A stretch of DNA of 9,830 nt from Myxococcales bacterium (GTDB taxonomy: Bacteria > Myxococcota_A > Polyangia > Polyangiales > Polyangiaceae). This document shows, piece after piece, positions 1 through 8,475 of this stretch (its first letter is position 1; each line of letters begins with the position of its first letter). The position numbers and the translations under genes are program-made. The notes under the pieces were generated by a model, which did not search any database, was not told the DNA's origin, and worked only from the letters and a program-made list of their open reading frames with translations. The stretch spans positions 1 to 9,830 of the forward strand of contig JAAFHJ010000134.1 in the NCBI GenBank assembly GCA_013298325.1, given 5' to 3'.

Positions 1-1
1 C

Positions 2-289
2 CCCCGGTTCGTGGAGCACCTCCTCACGTGCCACGCCGAGTACGGCGACGCCCAGGGGATCACCGCCCCAAAGGCGACCGAAACCCCCGCCGTCCCCCTC
101 GCCGAGCCGCTCCAAGCCTTCCGCGCCGCCGCCGGCGCCTGGGCCCGCCAGATCATCGCCCGCGTCGACGACGACGACGACGCAACCCTCGCCGCCGCGA
201 CCGCCGCCCTCGCCCCGCTCACGAACCTCCGCGAGAAGAACCGCCGCGAAGGCAAAGCCGACCCGGGCCCGACCAACAGCCCCGAGTGA
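2..289 (+). CDS. C-terminal end of an unrecognised protein (5' end outside the window)
   Basis: The reading frame is open from the left edge to a TGA at 287-289. It continues upstream of the GTG at 11 (residues P-R-F before it), so this is read as the tail of a longer gene, not a 92-residue protein. Codons are almost uniformly G/C-ending, as expected of a real gene in this genome. The visible tail starts with FVEHLLTCHAEYGD, passes through a Pro/Ala-rich stretch and an Ala-rich helix, has five consecutive Asp residues (from a GAC repeat at 167-181), and ends in a charged, probably disordered segment. I recognise no domain. The next gene on the same strand begins 43 bases later, so co-transcription is possible but not shown. 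Confidence 0.6.
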   Translation, partial: PRFVEHLLTCHAEYGDAQGITAPKATETPAVPLAEPLQAFRAAAGAWARQIIARVDDDDDATLAAATAALAPLTNLREKNRREGKADPGPTNSPE

Positions 290-332
290 GCGTGCTCCCG
301 TCGTCCCTCGCGCTCCCTTGCGGCCAGCCCCG

Positions 333-1256
333 ATGATCCAACCTATCCTTCAACGCCTGGACCGCTGGCTCGCGACCCATCGACCGCAGTTTCATTCCCA
401 ACTCCGTCCCGGGATCGACTCCGAAGCGCTCGCCAAGCTGGCGAAGAAGGTGCGATTCCCGCTCCCGGAAAACCTCCGGGCGCTGCTGGAGTGGCATGAC
501 GGATCGAAGGCGGCCGGGGAGAACTTCCTGTGGAACTATCGGCTGCTTTCCGCCAACGAAATCGCCGAAGCGACATCGATGTTCCGCGGACATCTGAAGG
601 CAGGCGAGTTCGAAGACAAGATCGACTGGTGGGTCGACGGCTGGATACCGCTTCTGGGCAACGGCGCAGACGACTACATCTGCCTCGACACGCTGGGGAG
701 CTTCGGCGGTTCGCCAGGACAACTCTTGCAGTTCTACCACGATGACTACCCTCGGGATGGGATCGCCCCGAGCGTCGATGCGTGGTTTGATGCGCTTGTC
801 TCCGCCTTCGAAAATGGGCTCTTCGAGCAGGCTTATCCTCGCGACGAAGAGGCGTTCCGTGCGCATCTGGCGGCTGCTCTTCCTGGCTATCCGAAAGACG
901 CTGCGGCGAGGAAGAATGACGCAAAGGCACGCGCGCGCATCTCCACGCGCGACGCCGTCAAGAATGCGGTCGCTACGCTCGACGGGCCGGTCGCCGACCT
1001 GGCAATCCGAATCGATCGGGAAAAAGTCTTGAAGCCGGCGCAGCGCGCCGTCGCCGAAGCCTGCGATTCCCTGTCGAGCCGCCGAGCGAGTGCGACGGTG
1101 GAGGTATTCGAGGTTCTGGCCGCACCGAACACCAAGAGGGTCGCGTACGCGGTCTGGAGTACGAGCACCGTCGGCGAAACGTGGCGCGACGGGTACGTTG
1201 TCGGCATTGACCTGAAGGGGCAGGTCGTCCTCAAGGACAAGAAGGTGCAGGCGTAA
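333..1256 (+). CDS. SMI1/KNR4 family protein with an unassigned C-terminal region
   Basis: This is a 307-residue cytoplasmic protein with no signal peptide or membrane segment. Residues about 30-165 match the SMI1/KNR4 fold: a helical start, the FPLPENLRALLEWHDG segment (42-57), the strand motif W-IPLLGNGADDYICLDT (104-120), a GQLLQFYHDD strand (129-138), and a closing W-F-x-x-L helix. In bacteria this family includes many immunity proteins of polymorphic toxin systems, but also proteins of unknown role. No toxin gene is visible next to it, so immunity is not claimed. Residues about 170-307, including a charged K/R/A/D stretch (187-205), are not part of the usual domain and I cannot assign them. 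The ATG at 333 was chosen over the TTG at 318; neither has a good ribosome binding site. Codons end in A or T more often than in the neighbours, which may reflect low expression or later acquisition. Confidence 0.8.
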   Translation: MIQPILQRLDRWLATHRPQFHSQLRPGIDSEALAKLAKKVRFPLPENLRALLEWHDGSKAAGENFLWNYRLLSANEIAEATSMFRGHLKAGEFEDKIDWWVDGWIPLLGNGADDYICLDTLGSFGGSPGQLLQFYHDDYPRDGIAPSVDAWFDALVSAFENGLFEQAYPRDEEAFRAHLAAALPGYPKDAAARKNDAKARARISTRDAVKNAVATLDGPVADLAIRIDREKVLKPAQRAVAEACDSLSSRRASATVEVFEVLAAPNTKRVAYAVWSTSTVGETWRDGYVVGIDLKGQVVLKDKKVQA

Positions 1257-1332
1257 CCTTCTGCGCCCCCCGCCGGCATCCGCCTCCGAAGCGGCAGAAG
1301 GCGCGGAGCACGCAAACTCGCACCTGAGCGCA

Positions 1333-1361
1333 GGAATTTCCGCCGGGGGGGCGGCGGTTCC
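1333..1361 (+). terminator. Possible hairpin terminator after the SMI1/KNR4 gene
   Basis: The arms CCGCCG (1340-1345) and CGGCGG (1352-1357) are perfectly complementary around a loop of six G. GGAA (1333-1336) and TTCC (1358-1361) extend the stem across a TTT bulge. It lies about 76 bases after the SMI1/KNR4 stop codon. No T-run follows, so it may instead be a structural element in front of the DUF58 gene or a chance GC-rich inverted repeat. Confidence 0.25.
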
Positions 1362-1363
1362 CG

Positions 1364-1374
1364 GCTAGTCTAGC
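1364..1374 (+). promoter_or_regulatory. Odd palindrome with a possible -10 element before the DUF58 gene
   Basis: GCTAG-T-CTAGC is a perfect inverted repeat with a single-base centre, flanked by CCC on one side and GGG on the other. It contains TAGTCT (1366-1371), which fits a loose TAnnnT -10 box eleven bases before the GTG at 1383. No convincing -35 box was found. It could be a promoter core for a nearly leaderless DUF58 mRNA or a small operator. The assignment is weak. Confidence 0.25.
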
Positions 1375-1382
1375 GGGCCTCT

Positions 1383-2618
1383 GTGAGTTCCTCGCCGCTC
1401 CCGCCTCGGGTGACCGACGTCACCGTTCTGCCTACGCCGCCGAGCCCCCCGGCGGGCGATCGGCCGTGGATCCCGAGCGCGTGGCTCGCCCTGTTCCACC
1501 GGCGGACGAAAATGCCGCGGCGCCTCAAGTTCACCCGCGAGGGGAAGTTCTTCATCGGCATCACGCTCGGCGTCGGCTTCGCGGCGATCAACACCGGGAA
1601 TAACCTTCTCTATTTGCTCCTCGGGATGCTCCTCGCCCTCATCGTCGTCAGCGGGATCCTGAGCGAAATCTCCCTCCAGCAGCTCACCGTCGTCCGGAAG
1701 CTCCCCCACCGGGCCCAGGTCGGGCGCCCCCATGTCGTCGAGGTCGAGGTCTTCAACCACAAGCCGCGGATCCCCTCCTACGCCATCGAGGTGGAAGACC
1801 TCCGCGCCGGCCAACCGGCCGACAAACGCTGCTTCTTCCTCAAGATCTCGCCGGGATCGGCCCAGGTCGCCGCCTACCGACGCACCCCCCAAAAGCGCGG
1901 GCGCGATGAACACATCGGCTTCCGCCTGGCGACCCGCTTCCCCTTCGGCCTCTTCGAAAAGAGCCGCGAGATCCTCCTCGACGGCTCCCTGATCATCTAC
2001 CCGCAGACGGAAGACGTCCCCCCGAACGCCCCGCCCCGCGGCGACCGTGAAGGGGAACGGGTCGCGATCCGCCGCGGCTACGGCGATGAATTCCTTGCCC
2101 TAAAGCCCCACCGGAGCGGCGAAGACCTCCGCGACGTCCACTGGCGCAAATCGGCGACCGTCGGCCAGCTCGTCCTCCGCGAGCGCGCCGAAGACCAGAA
2201 GCCCGAGGTCCGCCTCGCCCTCGACGTCCATCGCCCGGTCGGCGAAGACCTGCCAAACCATGCGACCGGAGCCCTCGACGCCGCCCTCGCCGGCAACCGG
2301 AGCCCCTCGCTCACCCGCGAAGCCTGGGACGCCGGCTTCGAGCGCCGCATCCGCGACGTCGCCTCCAAGGCGCTCGCCCACGTGAAGCGCGGCGATGTCG
2401 TCGTCCTCCGCACAAGCGCCGGCGAGAGCGTCCGCAGCGATCCCTCGGTCGGCATCGACCCGATCCTCCGCTTTTTGGCCCTCTTGCAGCCGGCCGGCGA
2501 AGAGCTCGCCGTGGAAGCCAAGCCGGCCCCGGACCGCGCAGCGCCCGCAAACGTCCCCGCCCCCACCAGCGGCCCCGCCCTCGGCTCGCCGGTGACCGCC
2601 ACCTCCGAGGCAGGATGA
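1383..2618 (+). CDS. DUF58 domain membrane protein
   Basis: This is a 411-residue protein from the GTG at 1383. Family proteins usually begin close to the TREGKFF segment (51-57 here), so the ATG at 1512 (368 residues), with a weak GGCGGA upstream, is a serious alternative start. Two adjacent membrane segments (about 55-72 and 75-93) surround the family hallmark AAINTGNNLLYLLLG, followed by S-G-ILSE. Beta-rich residues 100-205 include TRFPFGLFEKS. The DUF58 core spans about 228-275, with RRGYGDEF, HRSGEDLRDVHWRKSA and LVLRERAED. The C-terminal part (290-375) continues the von Willebrand A-like portion, and the end is a Pro/Ala-rich tail. Known DUF58 proteins are commonly encoded with a MoxR ATPase and a transglutaminase and are thought to act in envelope or protein-complex assembly; the precise role is unknown. 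Its stop overlaps the next start (ATGA), indicating translational coupling. Confidence 0.9.
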   Translation: MSSSPLPPRVTDVTVLPTPPSPPAGDRPWIPSAWLALFHRRTKMPRRLKFTREGKFFIGITLGVGFAAINTGNNLLYLLLGMLLALIVVSGILSEISLQQLTVVRKLPHRAQVGRPHVVEVEVFNHKPRIPSYAIEVEDLRAGQPADKRCFFLKISPGSAQVAAYRRTPQKRGRDEHIGFRLATRFPFGLFEKSREILLDGSLIIYPQTEDVPPNAPPRGDREGERVAIRRGYGDEFLALKPHRSGEDLRDVHWRKSATVGQLVLRERAEDQKPEVRLALDVHRPVGEDLPNHATGALDAALAGNRSPSLTREAWDAGFERRIRDVASKALAHVKRGDVVVLRTSAGESVRSDPSVGIDPILRFLALLQPAGEELAVEAKPAPDRAAPANVPAPTSGPALGSPVTATSEAG

Positions 2619-4897
2619 TTCGTTTCGGGCTTGTCCACCGGATCATGACCGACGCCCTCGCGGCGCTCGGCATCTTCGCCGTCCTCACGACCGGCACGCT
2701 GACCCAACCGGTCGCGATCCTTGCCCTCGTCGGCCTCCTCGGCGCGATCCTGATCCCGGAGAGCTGGCAGCACAAACCGGCGATGCGCCAAGCGGCGACC
2801 TTCGCCCCGCTGGCCCTCTTCGTCCTCGAGCTCGCCCGCCTCGCCCTGGGGCTCACCGCCCTCGAGGTCGCCGTCGAGTTCGCCACCCTCCTCCAGGTCG
2901 TCCGCCTGGCGACCCGCCGCGGCGCCGCCCACGACCAGCAGATCGTCGTCATCGCCCTCCTCCACTTCGTGGCGGGGACGGTCCTCGGCGGCAGCCTCTC
3001 GTTCGGCCTCTGTTTCTTCGGCTTTTTGATCGTCGCGCCGGGCGCCTTGGTGCTGAGCCACCTCCGCCGGGAGGTCGAGGGGAACTACCGCCAGGGGGCC
3101 CGCGACCGGACCGGCCTCCCCGTCGACGTCCCCCGCATCCTCCGCTCCCGCCGCGTCGTCGGCCGCAGCTTCCTGGCGATGACGAGCCTCCTCGCCGTCC
3201 CCGTCTTCCTGTTCACGGCGGCCCTCTTCGTCCTGTTCCCCCGGGTCGGCCTCTCCCTGTTTTTGATGAACCACAACCGGAGCGGCCGCATGGTCGGCTT
3301 CTCCGACCACGTCGATCTCGGGCAGGTCGGCATGCTGCGGAGCGATCCGAGCATCGCCGTCCGCTTCGAGCCCCAGAACCTCCCCGCCGATCCGCCGGAG
3401 AAGATGATCCTCCGCCTCCGCGGCACCGCCTTCGACCGCTACGACGGCAAGGCCTGGAGCCGCACCAAGGACGAGCGGAAGCCGGTCGACTCGATGCTCT
3501 TCGACGCCGACTGGTACAACCTCACAAAGGGCTACGATTTCAGCAAGAAGACCAAGATCGGCTTCGAGGTCGAGCCGATCGACCCGACGGTCGTCTTCCT
3601 CCCGCCGAACGTCGTCGGCCTCCACCTGCGCCTGCCGCCGAAGGGGATCCTCAACGAGCCGATCCGCCTCGAGCGCGGCCCCGAAGCCGAGTTCCGCTAC
3701 ACGGGGGCCGAAGGGCACGGGATCTCCTACGAAGCCTACGTCGAGACGCCCGGCACCGGGACCGGCGGCGCGAGCGACGTCCGTGACGTGGCGACCTCCC
3801 GCATCGCCGACGACGTGATCCTCCCCGAGGACCGCGGCCGTTACCTGCAGATCCCGCCGGTGTTTGCGAAGCGAATCCCGGAGCTTGCCCACACCTGGAC
3901 CGCCGGCAAGGCGACCCCCGCCGAGAAGGCGCTCGCCATCGAGACCCACCTCCGCGAGGACTACACCTACGACACCGGCTCCCCCTCCGGCGGGACCGAC
4001 GAGCCGATCGACCACTTCCTTTTCACCTCCCGGCGGGGCCACTGCGAGTTCTTCTCGACGGCGATGGCGCTCCTCCTGCGCGCGGAAGGGATCCCGACGC
4101 GGAACGTCACCGGCTTCGTCGGCGGATCCTTCAATCGTTTCGGGCGCTACTACGCGGTCCGCGAGGGGGACGCCCATTCGTGGGTCGAGGTCTGGATCGA
4201 CGATCCGACGCCGCCACCCCCGCCGCCGACCACCCCGCCAAGAATGATCCCGGTAAAACGGGGCCACTGGCAGACCTTCGACCCGACGCCGCCGTCGGGC
4301 GCCCAGCCCCTCGAGTCGACGACCGGCCCCTGGGTCTTCGTCCGCGACCTCGTCGAGGCGATGGGGCAGAAGTGGAACCGCTACGTCGTCGGCTACGACC
4401 TCGACACCCAGGTGCAGCTCTTTCAGAGCGCCCGGAACCGCTACGACGTCGCCCGCGAAAAGGCCGGCATCAAAAAGGGGGGCCTGACCGACAAGCTCAC
4501 GCGCCCCCGCTGGGTGATCCTCGCCGGCATCGCCGTCGCGACGATCGCCGCCGCCATCTACCGGCGCCGGAAGAAGAAGCCGACGGCGCCGCCGAAGAAG
4601 AAGAGCGCCGACGAGGTCACCGCCGAACGGATCACCGCCCTCTACAAGCGCCTCGAGAAGACGCTCGCCGCCCACGGCCACGGCCGAGCACCGACGGTCC
4701 CCCCGCTTAAGCACGCGGAATCGTTGGTCGCAAGCAAGGTCCTCGGCGGGGACGACGCCCTCGCCCTCACGGAGACCTACCTCGCCGTGCGTTTCGGCGG
4801 ATCTCCCCTCGATGCCGGTGTAGAGGCCGCCTTTGCCGCCAAGCTCACCGCCCTCGACGCCGCCTACACGGCCGCGGCGAAAGCACGTCGCACGTAA
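2615..4897 (+). CDS. TgpA-type membrane transglutaminase-like protein (DUF3488, transglutaminase core, DUF4129)
   Basis: This 760-residue inner-membrane protein has the full TgpA architecture. Residues 10-210 hold about six hydrophobic segments (DUF3488-like). A periplasmic beta-rich part follows, with RSDPSIAVRF (242-251) and LRLRGTAFDRYDGKAW (266-281). The transglutaminase-like core lies at about 430-560: Cys477 in RRGHCEFFSTAMALLLRAEGIPTR, His521 in DAHSWVEVW, and Asp556 in WQTFDPTPP form an intact papain-like triad. A transmembrane segment (633-649) leads to a Lys/Pro-rich cytoplasmic linker and a DUF4129-like tail (about 672-735). The best-known relative is the essential Pseudomonas aeruginosa TgpA; its substrate is unclear. 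The ATG at 2615 overlaps the DUF58 stop, with GAGG (2607-2610) as ribosome binding site. A proline-rich insert (531-542) between the catalytic His and Asp is unusual. Confidence 0.92.
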   Translation: MIRFGLVHRIMTDALAALGIFAVLTTGTLTQPVAILALVGLLGAILIPESWQHKPAMRQAATFAPLALFVLELARLALGLTALEVAVEFATLLQVVRLATRRGAAHDQQIVVIALLHFVAGTVLGGSLSFGLCFFGFLIVAPGALVLSHLRREVEGNYRQGARDRTGLPVDVPRILRSRRVVGRSFLAMTSLLAVPVFLFTAALFVLFPRVGLSLFLMNHNRSGRMVGFSDHVDLGQVGMLRSDPSIAVRFEPQNLPADPPEKMILRLRGTAFDRYDGKAWSRTKDERKPVDSMLFDADWYNLTKGYDFSKKTKIGFEVEPIDPTVVFLPPNVVGLHLRLPPKGILNEPIRLERGPEAEFRYTGAEGHGISYEAYVETPGTGTGGASDVRDVATSRIADDVILPEDRGRYLQIPPVFAKRIPELAHTWTAGKATPAEKALAIETHLREDYTYDTGSPSGGTDEPIDHFLFTSRRGHCEFFSTAMALLLRAEGIPTRNVTGFVGGSFNRFGRYYAVREGDAHSWVEVWIDDPTPPPPPPTTPPRMIPVKRGHWQTFDPTPPSGAQPLESTTGPWVFVRDLVEAMGQKWNRYVVGYDLDTQVQLFQSARNRYDVAREKAGIKKGGLTDKLTRPRWVILAGIAVATIAAAIYRRRKKKPTAPPKKKSADEVTAERITALYKRLEKTLAAHGHGRAPTVPPLKHAESLVASKVLGGDDALALTETYLAVRFGGSPLDAGVEAAFAAKLTALDAAYTAAAKARRT

Positions 4898-4905
4898 ACA
4901 AGCGC

Positions 4906-5160
4906 TTAGGAAGACTTCCGGAGCATCATGCCGGCGAGCACGAGGGCGGCCGCCCCCAAAAAGGAGCCGACCCACACCGCCGCGCTGCGGGCGTGATCGG
5001 CATCGACCATCTGGGATGCCGCGTATTCGCCGCCAAAAGCCCCCGCCGTCGCCAGGATGGTCGTCGTCACCGCGCCAAGTCGCTGATGTTTCGGCACAAA
5101 GATGTGCGCAATCAGCCCAACGGTGACTCCCAAAATGGCGAACAGCGGGATCGGCGGCAC
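4906..5160 (-). CDS. Small membrane protein, divergent GlsB/YeaQ/YmgE-like paralog
   Basis: This 84-residue protein has three hydrophobic segments (about 5-19, 31-48 and 62-79). Its layout matches the neighbouring GlsB/YeaQ/YmgE protein: a GVTVGLIAHIFVPKHQRLG opening followed by an AGAFGGEYAAS segment and an AVWVGSFLGAAAL third helix. The family's usual P-G after the first helix is P-K here, and the Gly-rich second helix is eroded, so it may fall below normal family thresholds. It starts with GTG; an in-frame TAG twelve bases upstream rules out an earlier start, and there is no clear ribosome binding site. Only 23 bases separate it from the upstream paralog, so one transcript is likely. Function is unknown; relatives are small inner-membrane proteins often linked to stress. 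Its stop is 8 bases from that of the convergent transglutaminase gene. Confidence 0.75.
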   Translation of the reverse strand: MPPIPLFAILGVTVGLIAHIFVPKHQRLGAVTTTILATAGAFGGEYAASQMVDADHARSAAVWVGSFLGAAALVLAGMMLRKSS

Positions 5161-5183
5161 CGGCCCACGCTAGCCGATTTCGA

Positions 5184-5435
5184 TTACTTCCGGCGATTGG
5201 CGAGCTGGGAGAGGCCAAGGAGCAGCATCGCGCCGAGGATGCTCCCGACCCACCCGGCCCAGGCGAACCCCTCGTTGGGGCCAGCAATGAGGCCGGCGAG
5301 GAAACCGCCGATGAGGGAGCCGGCCATCCCGAGGCCCGCCGTCCCGAGCCAGCCGAGGCTCTGGTTCCCGGGGAAGAGGGCGCGCGCGATGAGGCCGACG
5401 ACGAGACCGAAGAGGACGAAGTAGAGGAGGGTCAT
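5184..5435 (-). CDS. GlsB/YeaQ/YmgE family stress response membrane protein
   Basis: This 83-residue integral membrane protein has three hydrophobic helices. It carries the family signature clearly: FGLVVGLIARALFPGNQSLGW (9-29), then a Gly-rich second helix (GLGMAGSLIGGFLAGLI, 35-51), and a third helix beginning GWVGSILGAMLLL, with a short basic tail (NRRK). Length and order match Escherichia coli YeaQ and related 'transglycosylase-associated' proteins. That old name does not imply known enzyme activity; members are typically stress-induced inner-membrane proteins of unknown mechanism. The start is the ATG at 5433-5435. No purine-rich ribosome binding site precedes it, but a promoter-like pair (5443-5470) sits immediately upstream, so a leaderless mRNA is conceivable. 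It probably forms a two-gene unit with the divergent paralog downstream and is insulated from clpB by the terminator at 5492-5513. Confidence 0.9.
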   Translation of the reverse strand: MTLLYFVLFGLVVGLIARALFPGNQSLGWLGTAGLGMAGSLIGGFLAGLIAGPNEGFAWAGWVGSILGAMLLLGLSQLANRRK

Positions 5436-5442
5436 ACCCAGG

Positions 5443-5470
5443 AAGGTAAGCGCTCAAATTTCTTCGCCAA
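5443..5470 (-). promoter_or_regulatory. Possible promoter of the small membrane protein pair
   Basis: Read on the minus strand, TTGGCG (5465-5470) and TACCTT (5443-5448) are separated by 16 bases and resemble -35 and -10 boxes. Only 7 bases lie between the -10-like box and the ATG of the GlsB/YeaQ-type gene, which would make the mRNA leaderless; this agrees with the absence of a ribosome binding site. It lies between the clpB terminator and the gene, where a promoter is needed. Matches of this quality also occur by chance. Confidence 0.35.
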
Positions 5471-5491
5471 TGAGGGGAGAAGTCCCAACAG

Positions 5492-5513
5492 AAACGCCCC
5501 GGGTGGGGCGTTT
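5492..5513 (-). terminator. Intrinsic terminator of clpB
   Basis: The arms AAACGCCCC (5492-5500) and GGGGCGTTT (5505-5513) form a perfect 9-bp stem with a 4-base loop. On the minus strand the stem ends in TTT and is followed by CTGTT, a short T-rich tract. It lies 30 bases past the clpB stop codon. On the plus strand it is also followed by T-rich sequence (GTGTCTT), so it could work in both directions, although no plus-strand gene ends here. Confidence 0.88.
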
Positions 5514-5543
5514 GTGTCTTGCAGTGTCCGCGCTCGGAGGACC

Positions 5544-8198
<2,655 letters not shown>

Positions 8199-8247
8199 GG
8201 CGAAACCCTCCGCGCACGCAACATCGCGCGCTAAAAAAGTGGTCGCC
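8199..8247 (-). promoter_or_regulatory. Candidate fourU-like RNA thermometer in the clpB leader
   Basis: In the clpB mRNA sense an outer stem pairs GGCGA (8247-8243) with UCGCC (8203-8199), the latter touching the ATG. Next, the run of six U (8238-8233) lies opposite the whole GGAGGG ribosome binding site (8211-8206), giving one U-A and five U-G pairs if the A at 8232 bulges. The inner clamp pairs GCGCGCG (8231-8225) with CGUGCGC (8218-8212), one U-G pair included, around the loop AUGUUG. The site is thus held by a weak wobble helix between two GC clamps. FourU thermometers, such as that of Salmonella agsA, work by melting such U-rich helices. Pairing was found by eye; function is inferred. 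Confidence 0.45.
8206..8211 (-). promoter_or_regulatory. Ribosome binding site of clpB
   Basis: GGAGGG on the minus strand lies 7 bases before the ATG at 8198 and fixes that start over the in-frame TTG at 8318. All six bases can pair with a T-run at 8233-8238 in the leader (see the stem-loop at 8199-8247), so access to this site may be controlled. Confidence 0.85.
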
Positions 8248-8264
8248 CGTCGAGGATTCGACGG
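8247..8264 (-). promoter_or_regulatory. Stem-loop in the clpB 5' leader
   Basis: On the minus strand CCGTCGA and TCGACGG form a perfect 7-bp stem with the loop ATCC. It abuts the proposed SD-occluding hairpin, sharing base 8247, so the two could stack end to end. Multi-hairpin leaders with the ribosome binding site in the last hairpin are typical of ROSE-type thermometers. A T-run begins 8 bases after this stem, too far for a standard terminator. Confidence 0.45.
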
Positions 8265-8292
8265 AACGAACTTTCCGAAAACCGTAGGCGTG

Positions 8293-8319
8293 GAACGGGG
8301 CCCGTCCGTCGGCGTCAAC
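8293..8319 (-). promoter_or_regulatory. Possible heat-shock sigma (RpoH/sigma-32-like) promoter of clpB
   Basis: On the minus strand GTTGACG (8319-8313) resembles the sigma-32 -35 box CTTGAAA. After a 12-base spacer, CCCCGTTC (8300-8293) resembles the -10 box CCCCATNT. The spacing falls in the range known for E. coli sigma-32 promoters. Transcription would begin near 8286, giving a leader of roughly 85-90 bases that contains both stem-loops. No CIRCE repeat was seen. C-runs are common in this GC-rich DNA, so the match is only suggestive. Confidence 0.4.
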
Positions 8320-8380
8320 CAGCGATTTTGCTGGCGAAGACGCCGGAGCTAGCCGGCCTCGCAACGGGGAACCTTCCCCG
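8319..8380. repeat. Cluster of three short inverted repeats upstream of clpB
   Basis: Three stem-loops stand in a row: CCAGC-GATTTT-GCTGG (8319-8334), GCCGG-AGCTAG-CCGGC (8342-8357) and CGGGGAA-CC-TTCCCCG (8365-8380). They lie between the stop of the secreted DUF1566-like gene and the proposed clpB promoter, with the first touching the -35-like box. They could end the upstream operon's transcript or be regulator sites. None has a following T-run on the minus strand. The rest of 8381-8475 shows nothing I can name. Confidence 0.35.
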
Positions 8381-8475
8381 GTCCCGCTCCGAGGACGCCC
8401 GGAACGTAAACCGGCACGCCGCTTGCGCAAGGGGCGCGACGACAGTTCTCCGCCGGCGAATTCCGACAACGGCGC

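Noticed and set aside
167..181. GAC trinucleotide repeat (five units) as a possible phase-variable tract
   Set aside because: It is in frame and encodes five Asp; gain or loss of units would not shift the frame, and short GAC runs are common in such genomes.
28..336. An Arg/Pro-rich plus-strand frame in the left edge
   Set aside because: It is a shifted-frame shadow of the partial gene at 2-289, which has the expected G/C-ending codon pattern.
333..4897. Toxin-immunity cassette built around the SMI1/KNR4 gene
   Set aside because: Neither neighbour shows a toxin domain; the downstream pair is a recognised DUF58/TgpA module.
2078..5287. A 1069-codon open frame on the minus strand across DUF58, the transglutaminase and the small membrane gene
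   Set aside because: It overlaps three better supported genes on either strand, is rich in Gly/Arg/Asp/Glu, and has no recognisable domain; it is the same composition artefact.
8199..8318. N-terminal extension of ClpB to a TTG start at 8318
   Set aside because: Family proteins begin at MRFEKLT-like sequence, and the ATG at 8198 has GGAGGG at ideal spacing.
8199..8475. CIRCE (HrcA) operator before clpB
   Set aside because: No TTAGCACTC/GAGTGCTAA inverted repeat is present; the repeats seen have other sequences.
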